From Neobacillus sp. CF12 (GTDB lineage: Bacteria > Bacillota > Bacilli > Bacillales > Cytobacillaceae): 64,000 nucleotides of DNA. The stretch lies in NCBI RefSeq assembly GCF_030348765.1, contig NZ_JAUCEU010000007.1, positions 2,474,501 through 2,538,500 on the forward strand. Direction: 5' to 3'. Positions within the stretch are counted from its first letter, which is position 1. The number at the start of each line of letters is the position of its first letter. A program made the position numbers and the translations under genes. Shown piece by piece: positions 1-8,197 of this stretch. The notes beneath the pieces are model-generated. The model saw nothing but the letters and a program-made list of their open reading frames with translations. It did not search any database and was not told the origin of the DNA.

Positions 1-304
1 TAATGGGAATTAATTCTAAGAATAGTGATGATAAAGCCACACTCAAAAAACTATAAATGGTAAAGGATTTACCTACCTTTAACCAACCTAAAATAGCTAC
101 TGGTATATTTAGCAATAGTAATAAAAATCCCATTGAAATATTTAATGGGGTTTGTTCACTTAAGACTTTTGATAACAATTGTGCAATTCCTGTAAATCCG
201 CTAGAATAAACATTTGCCGGAATTAAAAATAAATTTATTGCCAGGGCATTTAGGAATGCACCCACAATTACAATTGTTGTTTTTTTGATTTGTTGCCATA
301 ACAA
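1..304 (-). CDS. YitT family membrane protein, N-terminal part (runs off the window)
   Basis: About 100 N-terminal residues are present. A hydrophobic segment near the start is followed by IPANVYSSGFTGIAQLL, a stretch typical of the YitT/DUF161 integral membrane family, and then two more hydrophobic stretches. The ATG at 313 directly abuts the GAAGGAG ribosome site, so the TTG at 304, about nine bases from GGAG, is the more likely start; the codon at 313 remains possible. The gene is divergent from a degV gene, the same pairing as yitT/yitS in B. subtilis. The family has no settled function. The C-terminal domain lies outside the window. Confidence 0.8.
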   Translation of the reverse strand, partial: MLWQQIKKTTIVIVGAFLNALAINLFLIPANVYSSGFTGIAQLLSKVLSEQTPLNISMGFLLLLLNIPVAILGWLKVGKSFTIYSFLSVALSSLFLELIPI

Positions 305-417
305 AAGCACCATCTCCTTCAATTTTTAAGTTACTATTTCTAAGCAGATAATTGTATTTTTGAGGTGAAACCGATAAACTGAAACTAACTATAATAGCTT
401 GAAAGCAGGTGAGCTTC

Positions 418-1278
418 ATGCCGGTAAAAATACTAGCTGACAGCGCATGCGATTTACCAAAGGACTTTTACCCTGAACATAACGTCACATTATTCCCACT
501 TAAAGTGCAGGTAAATGGACAAGAATACGAGGATGTTAAAACGATTGATCCTAAAACTGTTTATGACGCCATTCGCGGCGGCGATGTTCCTAAAACATCT
601 CAAGTTTCTCCTTTATTATTTGAGGAAGTCTTTACAAAAATGGCTGAAAATAATGAAGTTGGAATATATATTGCTTTCTCTTCGGCATTATCTGGTACAT
701 ATCAGACATCTGTTATGATTCTTGACCAAGTAAAGGAAAAATATCCAAACTTTAATTTAACGATTGTCGATACAAAATGTGCTTCTCTTGGTTTTGGTCT
801 TGTCGTGAAAGAAGCAGCAAGGCTTGCAGCCGAAAATGTCTCAAAGGAAGAAATACTTAATGATGTGCTATTCCGAAGTCAACATATGGAACAACTCTTT
901 ACGGTAGAGGACTTAGATTATTTAGCCAAGGGCGGCCGTGTTTCAAAAGCATCAGCTTTCTTGGGGGGATTATTAAATATCAAGCCTATCTTGAATGTTG
1001 AAGATGGAAAACTTATTCCGATTGAAAAAATACGGGGAAAAAAGAAGGTTTACCGTCGTATAGTTGAACTGATGAAAGAACGTGGTGAAAACTTTAGTAA
1101 CCAAATAATTGGAATCAGCCATGCTGATACCGAGGAAACGTTAGAAGAAGTAAAAACATTAATTCTGGAAGAATTACATCCCAAGGGTATTTTTACTTCC
1201 TCGATTGGTTCAGCTGTTGGAGCCCATACCGGACCTGGTGCAATTGCCATTTTCTTTTTAAATAAACAGCCATCATAA
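418..1278 (+). CDS. DegV family fatty-acid-binding protein
   Basis: The 286-residue protein opens MPVKILADSACDLP and carries the family's features: TSQVSP, the FSSALSGTYQT loop and DLDYLAKGGRVSKA. DegV/FakB proteins hold a fatty acid between two alpha/beta domains and present it to the kinase FakA, feeding exogenous acyl chains into phospholipid synthesis. The ATG at 418 follows an AGGTGAG ribosome site; an upstream in-frame GTG at 409 overlaps that site and is less likely. It is a single gene closed by a strong terminator and resembles yitS by position. The fatty acid preferred cannot be read from sequence. Confidence 0.9.
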   Translation: MPVKILADSACDLPKDFYPEHNVTLFPLKVQVNGQEYEDVKTIDPKTVYDAIRGGDVPKTSQVSPLLFEEVFTKMAENNEVGIYIAFSSALSGTYQTSVMILDQVKEKYPNFNLTIVDTKCASLGFGLVVKEAARLAAENVSKEEILNDVLFRSQHMEQLFTVEDLDYLAKGGRVSKASAFLGGLLNIKPILNVEDGKLIPIEKIRGKKKVYRRIVELMKERGENFSNQIIGISHADTEETLEEVKTLILEELHPKGIFTSSIGSAVGAHTGPGAIAIFFLNKQPS

Positions 1279-1280
1279 GA

Positions 1281-1317
1281 AAAATAAGCGGGAGAAATTC
1301 CCCGCTTATTTTTTATT
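1281..1317. terminator. Bidirectional terminator between degV and the 43-residue gene
   Basis: An AAAATAAGCGGG arm pairs with CCCGCTTATTTT around a short loop, with T-runs on both sides. It serves degV on the plus strand and the convergent small gene on the minus strand. Confidence 0.85.
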
Positions 1318-1444
1318 TATGATCTGTTTTTTTCGAGTATTGATTTTTCCCAGCTTGACGATTTTTTTCACGCATCATATTCTTCTCATGTCTTAAAGCA
1401 TTATTATCTTGTGCTTTTTTATCATTATCTGATGTATGCGGCAT
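1313..1444 (-). CDS. Small hydrophilic protein, DUF3941-like
   Basis: A 43-residue, highly charged reading frame begins MPHTSDNDKKAQDNNA and ends SKKTDHK. It is preceded by AAGGGG eight bases from the ATG, and its stop codon lies in a terminator. The composition (many Lys, Asn, Asp, His) and the ending SKKTDHK resemble the short Bacillus peptides grouped as DUF3941, as far as I can recall that family. No signal peptide, membrane segment or catalytic motif is visible. Function unknown. Confidence 0.7.
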   Translation of the reverse strand: MPHTSDNDKKAQDNNALRHEKNMMREKNRQAGKNQYSKKTDHK

Positions 1445-1514
1445 AACTCATACCCCTTTCAAAATGCTTTCAACATTAGTGTTGTCAATTTAAAAAAGAG
1501 TATGTAGGAAAAAG

Positions 1515-2378
1515 TTAATCTTTCTTTACATATGTCCAGCTGCCTTCTTGATACACTCTGCCTTCTTTCATCAGTTTTCCAAGAGCACGCTTAAATGCTC
1601 CTTTACTTAACTGAAATCGTTCTTGAATATCCTCAGGCATGCTTTTGTCATTAAATGGCATAGCACCATTTCTGCTCATTAAATACTCAAAAATTCGTTC
1701 AGCCTCAAGGTCCTGTGCATCCTGTTTTCTCGGAAGTAACGAAATATTTACTGTCCCGTCTTCCTTAACGTCAACAATCCGTCCTTCTATCATTTGTCCT
1801 AACCGCGGCTCTTCTTGTCTTTGAGACTCATGTATAAAGCCTTTAAAACCTTCAATGGTATAAATCCAGCTGCCTACCTTTGCAGTCCGATAAATATGCC
1901 CCTGAATATTTTTGTTAAAATCTTTCCTCGTTGCCTTTGTTGAAATAGATTCTATGATAGGGTCCGTTGCAAGCTTCGCATATAAAAGAAAATTGTTATT
2001 CACTCTTAAGGTAACATAGACCAAATCGCCTGCCTTAGGCCAGACAGATTTATGAACAGGGAGATCGTCAATTCCTAATAATAAATCCTTTTTTATCCCA
2101 ATATCTAAAAACACGCCGACATTAGGGTTGGAATCAACTACTTTAAGCCATGCATATTTGCCAATCGCTACTTCAGGTATAGTTGTAGAAGCGGACGTCC
2201 TGCCTTCTGAATCAACATAAAGGAAAACCTCAACCGATTCATCTTCCTGGTATTCTCGGTCAGCCTCATTTATATGCAACAATACATCTTCATTTCCATC
2301 TGTTAAAAAATAGCCGAATTCTGCTTTTCGTGCTACCGTTAAGGTAACTGTTTGACCTATAAGTTCTTGTAAAGACAT
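1515..2378 (-). CDS. cvfB: CvfB/YitL family S1-domain RNA-binding protein
   Basis: The 287-residue protein has tandem S1-like OB domains (MSLQELIGQTVTLTVARKAEFGYFL, then VGVFLDIGIKKDLLLGIDDLP, then GFIHESQRQEEPRLGQMIEGRIVDVKEDGTVNISLLP). A winged-helix-like tail follows, with ERIFEYLMSRNG and LSKGAFKRALGKLMKEGRVYQ. This is the architecture and length of CvfB (conserved virulence factor B), an RNA-binding protein affecting virulence-factor and exoenzyme expression in staphylococci; the B. subtilis orthologue is YitL. It is divergent from yajQ. Direct RNA targets are not inferable here. Confidence 0.93.
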   Translation of the reverse strand: MSLQELIGQTVTLTVARKAEFGYFLTDGNEDVLLHINEADREYQEDESVEVFLYVDSEGRTSASTTIPEVAIGKYAWLKVVDSNPNVGVFLDIGIKKDLLLGIDDLPVHKSVWPKAGDLVYVTLRVNNNFLLYAKLATDPIIESISTKATRKDFNKNIQGHIYRTAKVGSWIYTIEGFKGFIHESQRQEEPRLGQMIEGRIVDVKEDGTVNISLLPRKQDAQDLEAERIFEYLMSRNGAMPFNDKSMPEDIQERFQLSKGAFKRALGKLMKEGRVYQEGSWTYVKKD

Positions 2379-2416
2379 GTTAACTCACCTTTTCTTTCCT
2401 ATCGTTTTCCATAGGG

Positions 2417-2445
2417 TTGTTTGAACTGCTATATTTTACTATAAT
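2417..2445 (+). promoter_or_regulatory. Sigma-A-like promoter of yajQ
   Basis: TTGTTT and TATAAT are separated by exactly 17 bases, about 70 bases upstream of the yajQ start. No competing start signal is seen. Confidence 0.65.
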
Positions 2446-2512
2446 GAAGCCATAAAGGGAAACTTTAACAGGATTACATACCGTTATTAAAAATATTGGA
2501 GGTATTATTACT

Positions 2513-3004
2513 ATGGCCAAAGATGAATCATTTGATATTGTATCCAAAGTGGAATTTACCGAAGTCACAAATGCAATTACTGCAACGATGAAGGAAATAA
2601 AAACACGTTATGATTTTAAAGGCAGCAAAAGTGAGGTTACACTAGATAAAGAAGATCTTGTTCTAGTTTCAGATGATGAATTTAAAATGGACCAACTAAA
2701 AGACGTCTTGCTTGGCAGGTTAATTAAGAGGGGTGTTCCTGTTAAGAATCTTGATTATGGAAAAATGGAAAAAGCATCTGGCGGGACAGTTCGTCAAAGA
2801 GCAAAGCTAGTTCAAGGGATCGATAAAGAAAATGCAAAAAAAATTAACACCATTATTAAAAATAGCGGTCTAAAGGTGAAAAGCCAAATACAAGATGATC
2901 AAGTCAGAGTTAGCGGCAAAAACCGTGATGATTTACAAAAGATTATATCATTAGTTCGTGAAGCAGACCTTACGGTTGATGTGCAATTTATTAACTATCG
3001 TTAA
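2513..3004 (+). CDS. yajQ: YajQ family nucleotide-binding protein
   Basis: The 163-residue protein matches the YajQ family across its whole length: [18 protein letters not shown] at the start, [12 protein letters not shown], and [21 protein letters not shown] with a terminal [12 protein letters not shown]. YajQ proteins are two-domain alpha/beta folds. In proteobacteria members bind cyclic di-GMP and act as transcription co-regulators; in Bacillus (YitK) a ligand is less certain. GGAGG lies before the ATG. It is interesting beside the cyclic-di-GMP riboswitch near 13.3 kb, but no functional link can be claimed from sequence. Confidence 0.93.
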   Translation: MAKDESFDIVSKVEFTEVTNAITATMKEIKTRYDFKGSKSEVTLDKEDLVLVSDDEFKMDQLKDVLLGRLIKRGVPVKNLDYGKMEKASGGTVRQRAKLVQGIDKENAKKINTIIKNSGLKVKSQIQDDQVRVSGKNRDDLQKIISLVREADLTVDVQFINYR

Positions 3005-3014
3005 TCAATTTCTC

Positions 3015-3048
3015 AAGGAGAAAAGGAAAATTCCTCTTCTCCTTTTTT
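3015..3048 (+). terminator. Terminator after yajQ
   Basis: A 14-base arm beginning AAGGAGAAAAGG pairs, with one mismatch, with the TCCTCTTCTCCTT arm and is followed by a T-run. Confidence 0.85.
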
Positions 3049-3113
3049 ATTTGCTAATATTTTCGCTCGTATTCCTCAAACTATAATGGTAACTAACCTT
3101 GGAGGTAGAAAAT

Positions 3114-3989
3114 ATGACCAACAACAATCAACAGCAGCAAAAGAAGGCTTTCCCCCCACAACATCAAAACCATCAACCAGGAATTGAAAGTGAGATGAAC
3201 CCTCGTCCTGTTTCAGTTGATCAAAATTATAAAAGTGCTGGAAAACTTGCCGGGAAAACTGCCATTATTACTGGTGGAGATAGTGGTATTGGTAAATCTG
3301 TTGCTATTTATTTTGCCAAAGAAGGTGCAGATGTAGCGATTGTTTATTTGGAGGAACATCAGGATGCAGAAGAAACAAAGCAACTCGTTGAGGCAGAAGG
3401 TCAAAAGTGTCTGCTCTATCCCGGTGATGTAGGTAATGAAGATTTTTGTAAGGAAACGGTTAATAATGTGATCAATCAATTTGGAAAGATTGATGTTTTA
3501 GTTAATAATGCAGCAGAGCAGCATCCGCAGAAAAGCCTGTTAGATATAACCTCAGCACAGCTTGAAAAAACGTTTAGGACCAATATCTTCTCCTATTTTT
3601 ATATGTCTAAAATGGTATTGCCACACTTGAAACAAGGTGCATCTATAATCAATACCACTTCTATCACTGCTTATGCTGGAAATGAACAATTACTGGATTA
3701 CTCAGCAACAAAAGGAGCAATTGTTACCTTCACTCGCTCCTTGTCAAAATCCCTTGCACCACAAGGAATTCGAGTCAATGGTGTTGCACCAGGTCCGATT
3801 TGGACACCGCTTATTCCTTCAACATTCTCGGAAGATCAAGTCTCTACCTTTGGAACAGATACCCCAATGGGCAGAGCCGGTCAACCCTATGAGTTAGCTC
3901 CAAGCTATGTGTATCTTGCATCAGATGATTCATCCTATGTAAGTGGACAAATCCTCCACGTTAACGGTGGAAAAATCATTAATGGATAA
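3114..3989 (+). CDS. SDR family oxidoreductase, general-stress type
   Basis: A 291-residue classical short-chain dehydrogenase. It has the cofactor motif TGGDSGIG, the NNAAEQ motif, the Ser of INTTSITAY, and the catalytic Tyr-x-x-x-Lys in YSATKGA. The C-terminus has the YLASDDSSYVSGQILHVNGG signature. An extra Gln/Asn-rich N-terminal stretch of about 45 residues (NNNQQQQKKAFPPQ) is typical of the YdaD/YhxC/YhdF group of Bacillus stress dehydrogenases. The ATG at 3114 follows TGGAGG; the in-frame TTG upstream is part of that site. Substrate unknown; NAD(P)-dependent oxidoreduction is expected. Confidence 0.9.
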   Translation: MTNNNQQQQKKAFPPQHQNHQPGIESEMNPRPVSVDQNYKSAGKLAGKTAIITGGDSGIGKSVAIYFAKEGADVAIVYLEEHQDAEETKQLVEAEGQKCLLYPGDVGNEDFCKETVNNVINQFGKIDVLVNNAAEQHPQKSLLDITSAQLEKTFRTNIFSYFYMSKMVLPHLKQGASIINTTSITAYAGNEQLLDYSATKGAIVTFTRSLSKSLAPQGIRVNGVAPGPIWTPLIPSTFSEDQVSTFGTDTPMGRAGQPYELAPSYVYLASDDSSYVSGQILHVNGGKIING

Positions 3990-3997
3990 GAACTCAC

Positions 3998-4029
3998 AAA
4001 AAAATGCGATGTTTCCATCGCATTTTTTT
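3998..4029. terminator. Bidirectional terminator between the SDR and amylase-like genes
   Basis: A perfect 14-base inverted repeat (AAAAAAATGCGATG and its complement) flanks a four-base loop, giving A- and T-tracts on both strands for two convergent genes. Confidence 0.9.
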
Positions 4030-4032
4030 CGT

Positions 4033-5514
4033 TTATTCTTTTCCTCTTTTTCTTACTTTTATAATGAAAATGGTGAACAAGATGTAGACTACCACTAGTG
4101 ATCCTATAAGTGTTAGATTAATTCCGCTCTTATTTGCTAACACATATATTTCAGCTTCATCACGGTCAATAATGAGATCATATTGGTTATCATCATTACT
4201 GCGGACTAGGTCTCCATTGAGCATTCCACGCAGTTCTTTTCCACCTTCAACCTGTTCATTATTTAACGTAACGTTTTGAGATTGACTTGTATTATTAATG
4301 GCAATAATCGCTGTTTCATCTTGGTAAACACGTTTATAAACAGCCATTCCATCTTTCTCATAAAGCATCTCCATACTTCCTCTAGTCAAAGAAGGAAGCT
4401 GATTTCTAACTTCTCCAAGCTTAGTCATATATTCAATCAGTTCTTTTTCTGTTCGAAAATTCATTGGCTGCTGATTATCGGGTATTTCGCCACCGTTTAA
4501 GGCAATTTCACTGCCATAAAAGACTACCGGTATTCCAGGAGTAGAATAAGTATAGGTCAATGCTGTCTTCCAGCGAGCCCCTGGAAAATGTTTATTCTTT
4601 ACGATATCGCTTGTAAATCTAGTAGTCAGTTCATTATCAAAAAATTGTGGCTGTAACTCAGGTTTTTGCACCTTATTATCATTCAATTCCTTAAAAGATT
4701 GATTGGTAGCAGCAAAGACATTCCGTAAATCTTTACTATGCTGATAGTTTGTAATGCTGTCGATACCAGCATTTTCATATTTTTCAAAATCAACTTGACT
4801 GTTTGGAGAGGTGATCCCTAATAGAAAAAAGTTTTCTTTTTCCGCTTTTACCTCTTTTGAAAAATCACTCCAAAAAGACTCTGGTACTTGATTTACCTCT
4901 GGAAGACTATATCCGTCTATATCGAATTCATTTATCCACCATTTAGCAGCATCCAATAAATAAGCTTTTACCTCAGGGTTGTCCTGATTAAGATCCGGCA
5001 AAGCATTCAAGTTACTCGTTTCGGTTTTCTCATTAAACCAATTTTGCTTTGTTGCTTCTTTTACCCATGGGTGCTCTGCAGAAACATTATTGGTTACAAA
5101 ATCAATGATTACCTTGATATCACGTTTATGTGCTTCCTGAACAAGTTTCTTGAATGTTTTAAGAGAGCCAAAATGTTCGTCAGTTTTATAAAAGTCGTTT
5201 ACCCAATAACCATGGTACCCGCCTGCAGTATTATCAAATATCGATGTAAGTCGGATTGCTGTGAAACCCATCTCTTTTAAATAATCCAACTTTTTAATGA
5301 CTCCCTGAAAATCGCCGCCATTATAGGCTAACGGATCTAGCGTATTAACATCCAGATCATTTTTCGTATTGGCATTAAAAAAACGGTCAACCATAATGGA
5401 ATAAACAGTTTCATCCTGCCATTCTCGGTTGTCCCTTTCTGTTTCTGCATAAGCCGGTACTGATGAAATAATAAAAATACAAAATAAAATGAGTGTAATC
5501 AAGGTTTTTTTCAT
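4033..5514 (-). CDS. Membrane-anchored alpha-amylase-fold (GH13) protein lacking catalytic residues
   Basis: The 493-residue protein has a Sec signal peptide cut near AYA-E (residue 23), a GH13-like TIM barrel, a beta-rich C-domain and a C-terminal transmembrane helix (about 466-486) with a KVRKRGKE tail, so the domain should face outward. Family signatures are recognisable but degenerate. Region I reads DFVTNN instead of DxVxNH. Region II reads GYSLPEV, with Pro205 where the nucleophile Asp belongs and Ser203 for Arg. Region III has Ile234 for the acid/base Glu. Region IV reads DNELT for NHD. It is therefore probably not a hydrolase; it may bind glycans or serve as a scaffold. The ATG at 5514 has AAGGGG seven bases upstream. 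Confidence 0.85.
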   Translation of the reverse strand: MKKTLITLILFCIFIISSVPAYAETERDNREWQDETVYSIMVDRFFNANTKNDLDVNTLDPLAYNGGDFQGVIKKLDYLKEMGFTAIRLTSIFDNTAGGYHGYWVNDFYKTDEHFGSLKTFKKLVQEAHKRDIKVIIDFVTNNVSAEHPWVKEATKQNWFNEKTETSNLNALPDLNQDNPEVKAYLLDAAKWWINEFDIDGYSLPEVNQVPESFWSDFSKEVKAEKENFFLLGITSPNSQVDFEKYENAGIDSITNYQHSKDLRNVFAATNQSFKELNDNKVQKPELQPQFFDNELTTRFTSDIVKNKHFPGARWKTALTYTYSTPGIPVVFYGSEIALNGGEIPDNQQPMNFRTEKELIEYMTKLGEVRNQLPSLTRGSMEMLYEKDGMAVYKRVYQDETAIIAINNTSQSQNVTLNNEQVEGGKELRGMLNGDLVRSNDDNQYDLIIDRDEAEIYVLANKSGINLTLIGSLVVVYILFTIFIIKVRKRGKE

Positions 5515-5576
5515 GTTCAATCCCCTTCCATACACTCATTCTAATCTAATAATGGTGTGAATCCAACTATAAACGT

Positions 5577-7427
5577 CTAGGCATTTACTATGTTAATATT
5601 ATAATCTTTAAACCAAATATCCAGTTGAATAAAATAGGCTAATAGCTGTGGTCCTGACATCAATTGACCAAACCACGGTTCTTTAAATGAGTTTCCTCCT
5701 GAGTCAACGAGCTCATTTAGTAAATCACGATTGAATAATTCAAAGAGCGGAGAAGATTTATCTGTTAATATTTCCTTCATCTGCTTTTGAACGGCTCGTG
5801 TATATTCAGGATTATGTGTTTTTGGATACGGGCTTTTCTTACGATAGAGCACTTCCTCAGGAAGAACTCCTTCAAATGCTTTTCTTAAAATCCCCTTTTC
5901 CCTGCCATGAACCATTTTGATATCCCATGGAATGTTCCAGACATATTCTACGAGACGATGATCGGAAAATGGTACTCTAACTTCTAAACTTGCACCCATA
6001 CTCATTCTATCTTTTCGATCAAGCAGCGTTGTCATAAAATGTGTCATATTAATATAAAAAAGTTCTCTCCGTTTTGCTTCTTCGGGGCTTTCTCCATCCA
6101 ATCTAGGTGTTTCTTGGATGGCTTGGTTGTACTTTTCTATCACATAATCGTTTAATTTCAACTTTTGCTGCCAATCTGCTCTTAACAAATTATTTCTTTC
6201 CTTAACAGAACGCATCCAAGGAAAGCTAGGTCTCTCTAAATCTTCCTTGCGGTGAAACCATGGATAACCTCCAAAAATCTCATCCGCACATTCTCCTGAA
6301 AGACTTACGACAAAGTCCTTTTTTATTTCCTTACAAAACCAAAGTAAGGAAGAATCGACGTCAGCCATGCCAGGAAAATCACGAACATGAACCGCTTCTG
6401 TTAAGTCTTTCACTAATTGTTCCTGAGAAATGATTTTATAATGGTGCTTTGTATCAAACTCTTTTGTCACAATATTTATCCATTTCTCATCCGCATTTGG
6501 TTGAAATTCGTTTGCTTTAAAAAACTGATCGTTTCCTTCATAGTCGATCGAATACGTATGAAGCTGACCTTTACCTTGGTCTTTAAATCCTTGTGCAGCA
6601 ATGGCTGTGATAATGCTTGAATCAAGCCCGCCTGATAGGAAGGTAGAAAGTGGAACATCGGATACAAGCTGCCTCGTTACAGCATCTGTTACAAGATAGC
6701 GTACCTTCTCAGCGGTTTCTTCTACATTATCTTTATGCACATCGCTCTTAACATTCCAGTAGCGCCAGATCTTTAAGCCATTTTTAGAAAAGGTCAAGGC
6801 ATGTGCTGGTCTTAATTCCTTAATCCCTTTAAAGATACCGGAGCCAGGGATTCTGGAGGGTCCTAATCCAAAAATTTCTGCAAGCCCCTCATATTCCAGT
6901 TCTGTTTTCATCCCAGGATTGGCTAGTATTGCCTTAATTTCTGAAGCAAAAACAATCCCGTTATTTAATTCCGTATAAAACAATGGTTTAACTCCCAATC
7001 GGTCGCGACCAATAAACAATTGTTCTCTCTTTTGATCCCAAATGGCAAAGGCATAGATACCATTTAAATAATTTACGCATTCTTCCGCCCATTCTATATA
7101 GGCAGTTAACAGAACTTCTGTATCAGAATGACCTTTAAAAGAATATCCTTTAGTAAGGAGAATTTTGCGGATATCTTCGGTATTGTACAACTCCCCATTG
7201 TAACAAATTGTATATTGTATACCATCTTTTTGTTTAGTCATTGGCTGTCTTCCCCCTTCAGGGTCAACAACAATCAGACGCTTATGACCAAACCCAGCAT
7301 GTGTTTGAACCCAGAGGTTTGTTTCATCTGGTCCTCTTTTGGCAAGAGTTTTTGTCATTTTTTCAATCGTATCTTTTTTACTTCTTAAATCTTTTGTAAA
7401 ATCAACCCATCCTGAAACTCCGCACAT
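5577..7427 (-). CDS. asnB: Asparagine synthetase (glutamine-hydrolysing), AsnB/AsnO type
   Basis: The 616-residue protein starts MCGVSGW, so Cys2 becomes the N-terminal nucleophile of the class II glutaminase domain (RGPDE and CYNGELYN follow). The synthetase half has the ATP-pyrophosphatase loop LSGGLDSS and SLSGECADEIFGGYPWF, then RKDRMSMGASLEVRVPF. It converts aspartate, ATP and glutamine to asparagine. Length and the position near yisL resemble AsnO (YisO), the sporulation-linked paralogue in B. subtilis, but AsnB-like duty cannot be excluded. The start at 7427 follows AGAGGAG; the longer open frame adds 13 residues that would bury the catalytic Cys. Confidence 0.94.
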   Translation of the reverse strand: MCGVSGWVDFTKDLRSKKDTIEKMTKTLAKRGPDETNLWVQTHAGFGHKRLIVVDPEGGRQPMTKQKDGIQYTICYNGELYNTEDIRKILLTKGYSFKGHSDTEVLLTAYIEWAEECVNYLNGIYAFAIWDQKREQLFIGRDRLGVKPLFYTELNNGIVFASEIKAILANPGMKTELEYEGLAEIFGLGPSRIPGSGIFKGIKELRPAHALTFSKNGLKIWRYWNVKSDVHKDNVEETAEKVRYLVTDAVTRQLVSDVPLSTFLSGGLDSSIITAIAAQGFKDQGKGQLHTYSIDYEGNDQFFKANEFQPNADEKWINIVTKEFDTKHHYKIISQEQLVKDLTEAVHVRDFPGMADVDSSLLWFCKEIKKDFVVSLSGECADEIFGGYPWFHRKEDLERPSFPWMRSVKERNNLLRADWQQKLKLNDYVIEKYNQAIQETPRLDGESPEEAKRRELFYINMTHFMTTLLDRKDRMSMGASLEVRVPFSDHRLVEYVWNIPWDIKMVHGREKGILRKAFEGVLPEEVLYRKKSPYPKTHNPEYTRAVQKQMKEILTDKSSPLFELFNRDLLNELVDSGGNSFKEPWFGQLMSGPQLLAYFIQLDIWFKDYNINIVNA

Positions 7428-7592
7428 ATAAAGCTCCTCTCTCCAGTAACTGACACTGGATATCATTACATGCTTTTATTCTATTCAGCCCAATTTATTT
7501 GGTAAATTGTCCAAATTAAAGATAAACAAGTTATAAAATCTCACAAAGATGTCTACAAAGAAAAATGAAAGTATTAGGCACGGAGGTTAAAC

Positions 7593-8156
7593 ATGAATCG
7601 ACAACAGAGAATTAAACTATTGGATTTTCAGCTGAGGGCCTATAACGAAGGAGCAGTTGAACAGATAAGTGATCAATGGATCTTTTTTGATGAAGAAACA
7701 GAAGAAGCAGCGATGTTGGATGACTATCTTCAGCAAGAGATTGAAATATTTCGCGTTAATCGATGGAAGAAAGGAATTTTAATTGAATCTGGAAAGATAC
7801 GAAGTGGAAATGAAATCATCATGCTTCGTGACCATGATTTAGTTAGGATAAGGAAGCATTTAATATACTCTTTGGAAAGACTTTTAGAGGGAATGAATGA
7901 TGATGCCTTTTTTCAATTTGTCACGACATTAAACTCGTTAGATTTTTCTATTTATGATTGTATCTATTGTTACAATCACCTGTCTTTCTTATCAGATGAT
8001 AATCGTAAGGATGGGGTAAACTTCATTGTTTTTGATAACCAAGAACAAATCTGTAATGTGCAGCATCATTTTTGTTATTTTGAAAAAGTAAATGATCGCT
8101 TCGAATTCACCTTAAATACAGGAAAAAGATTAGTCATAGAAAAAATCATCTCATAG
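7593..8156 (+). CDS. DUF2777-like conserved Bacillus protein
   Basis: A 187-residue soluble protein beginning MNRQQRIKLLDFQLRAYNEGAVEQISDQWIFF. It is rich in acidic and aromatic residues and includes a YDCIYCYNHLSFL segment and an NVQHHFCYFEK segment, which together supply Cys and His. I recall similar Bacillaceae proteins as DUF2777, but this is from memory. No membrane segment is seen. GGAGG precedes the ATG. It is divergent from the asparagine synthetase gene and ends at a strong hairpin. Function unknown. Confidence 0.7.
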   Translation: MNRQQRIKLLDFQLRAYNEGAVEQISDQWIFFDEETEEAAMLDDYLQQEIEIFRVNRWKKGILIESGKIRSGNEIIMLRDHDLVRIRKHLIYSLERLLEGMNDDAFFQFVTTLNSLDFSIYDCIYCYNHLSFLSDDNRKDGVNFIVFDNQEQICNVQHHFCYFEKVNDRFEFTLNTGKRLVIEKIIS

Positions 8157-8160
8157 GAAT

Positions 8161-8197
8161 AAAAGGTGTGTTTTTCAAAAAGAAAAACACACCTTTT
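8161..8197. terminator. Bidirectional terminator between the DUF2777-like gene and moeB
   Basis: A perfect 16-base inverted repeat (AAAAGGTGTGTTTTTC and its complement) surrounds a loop of five A. It overlaps the moeB stop codon and serves both convergent genes. Confidence 0.9.

Noticed and set aside
201..419. 72-codon minus-strand frame overlapping the yitT-like start
   Set aside because: It is out of frame with the YitT-family translation and overlaps the degV ribosome site.
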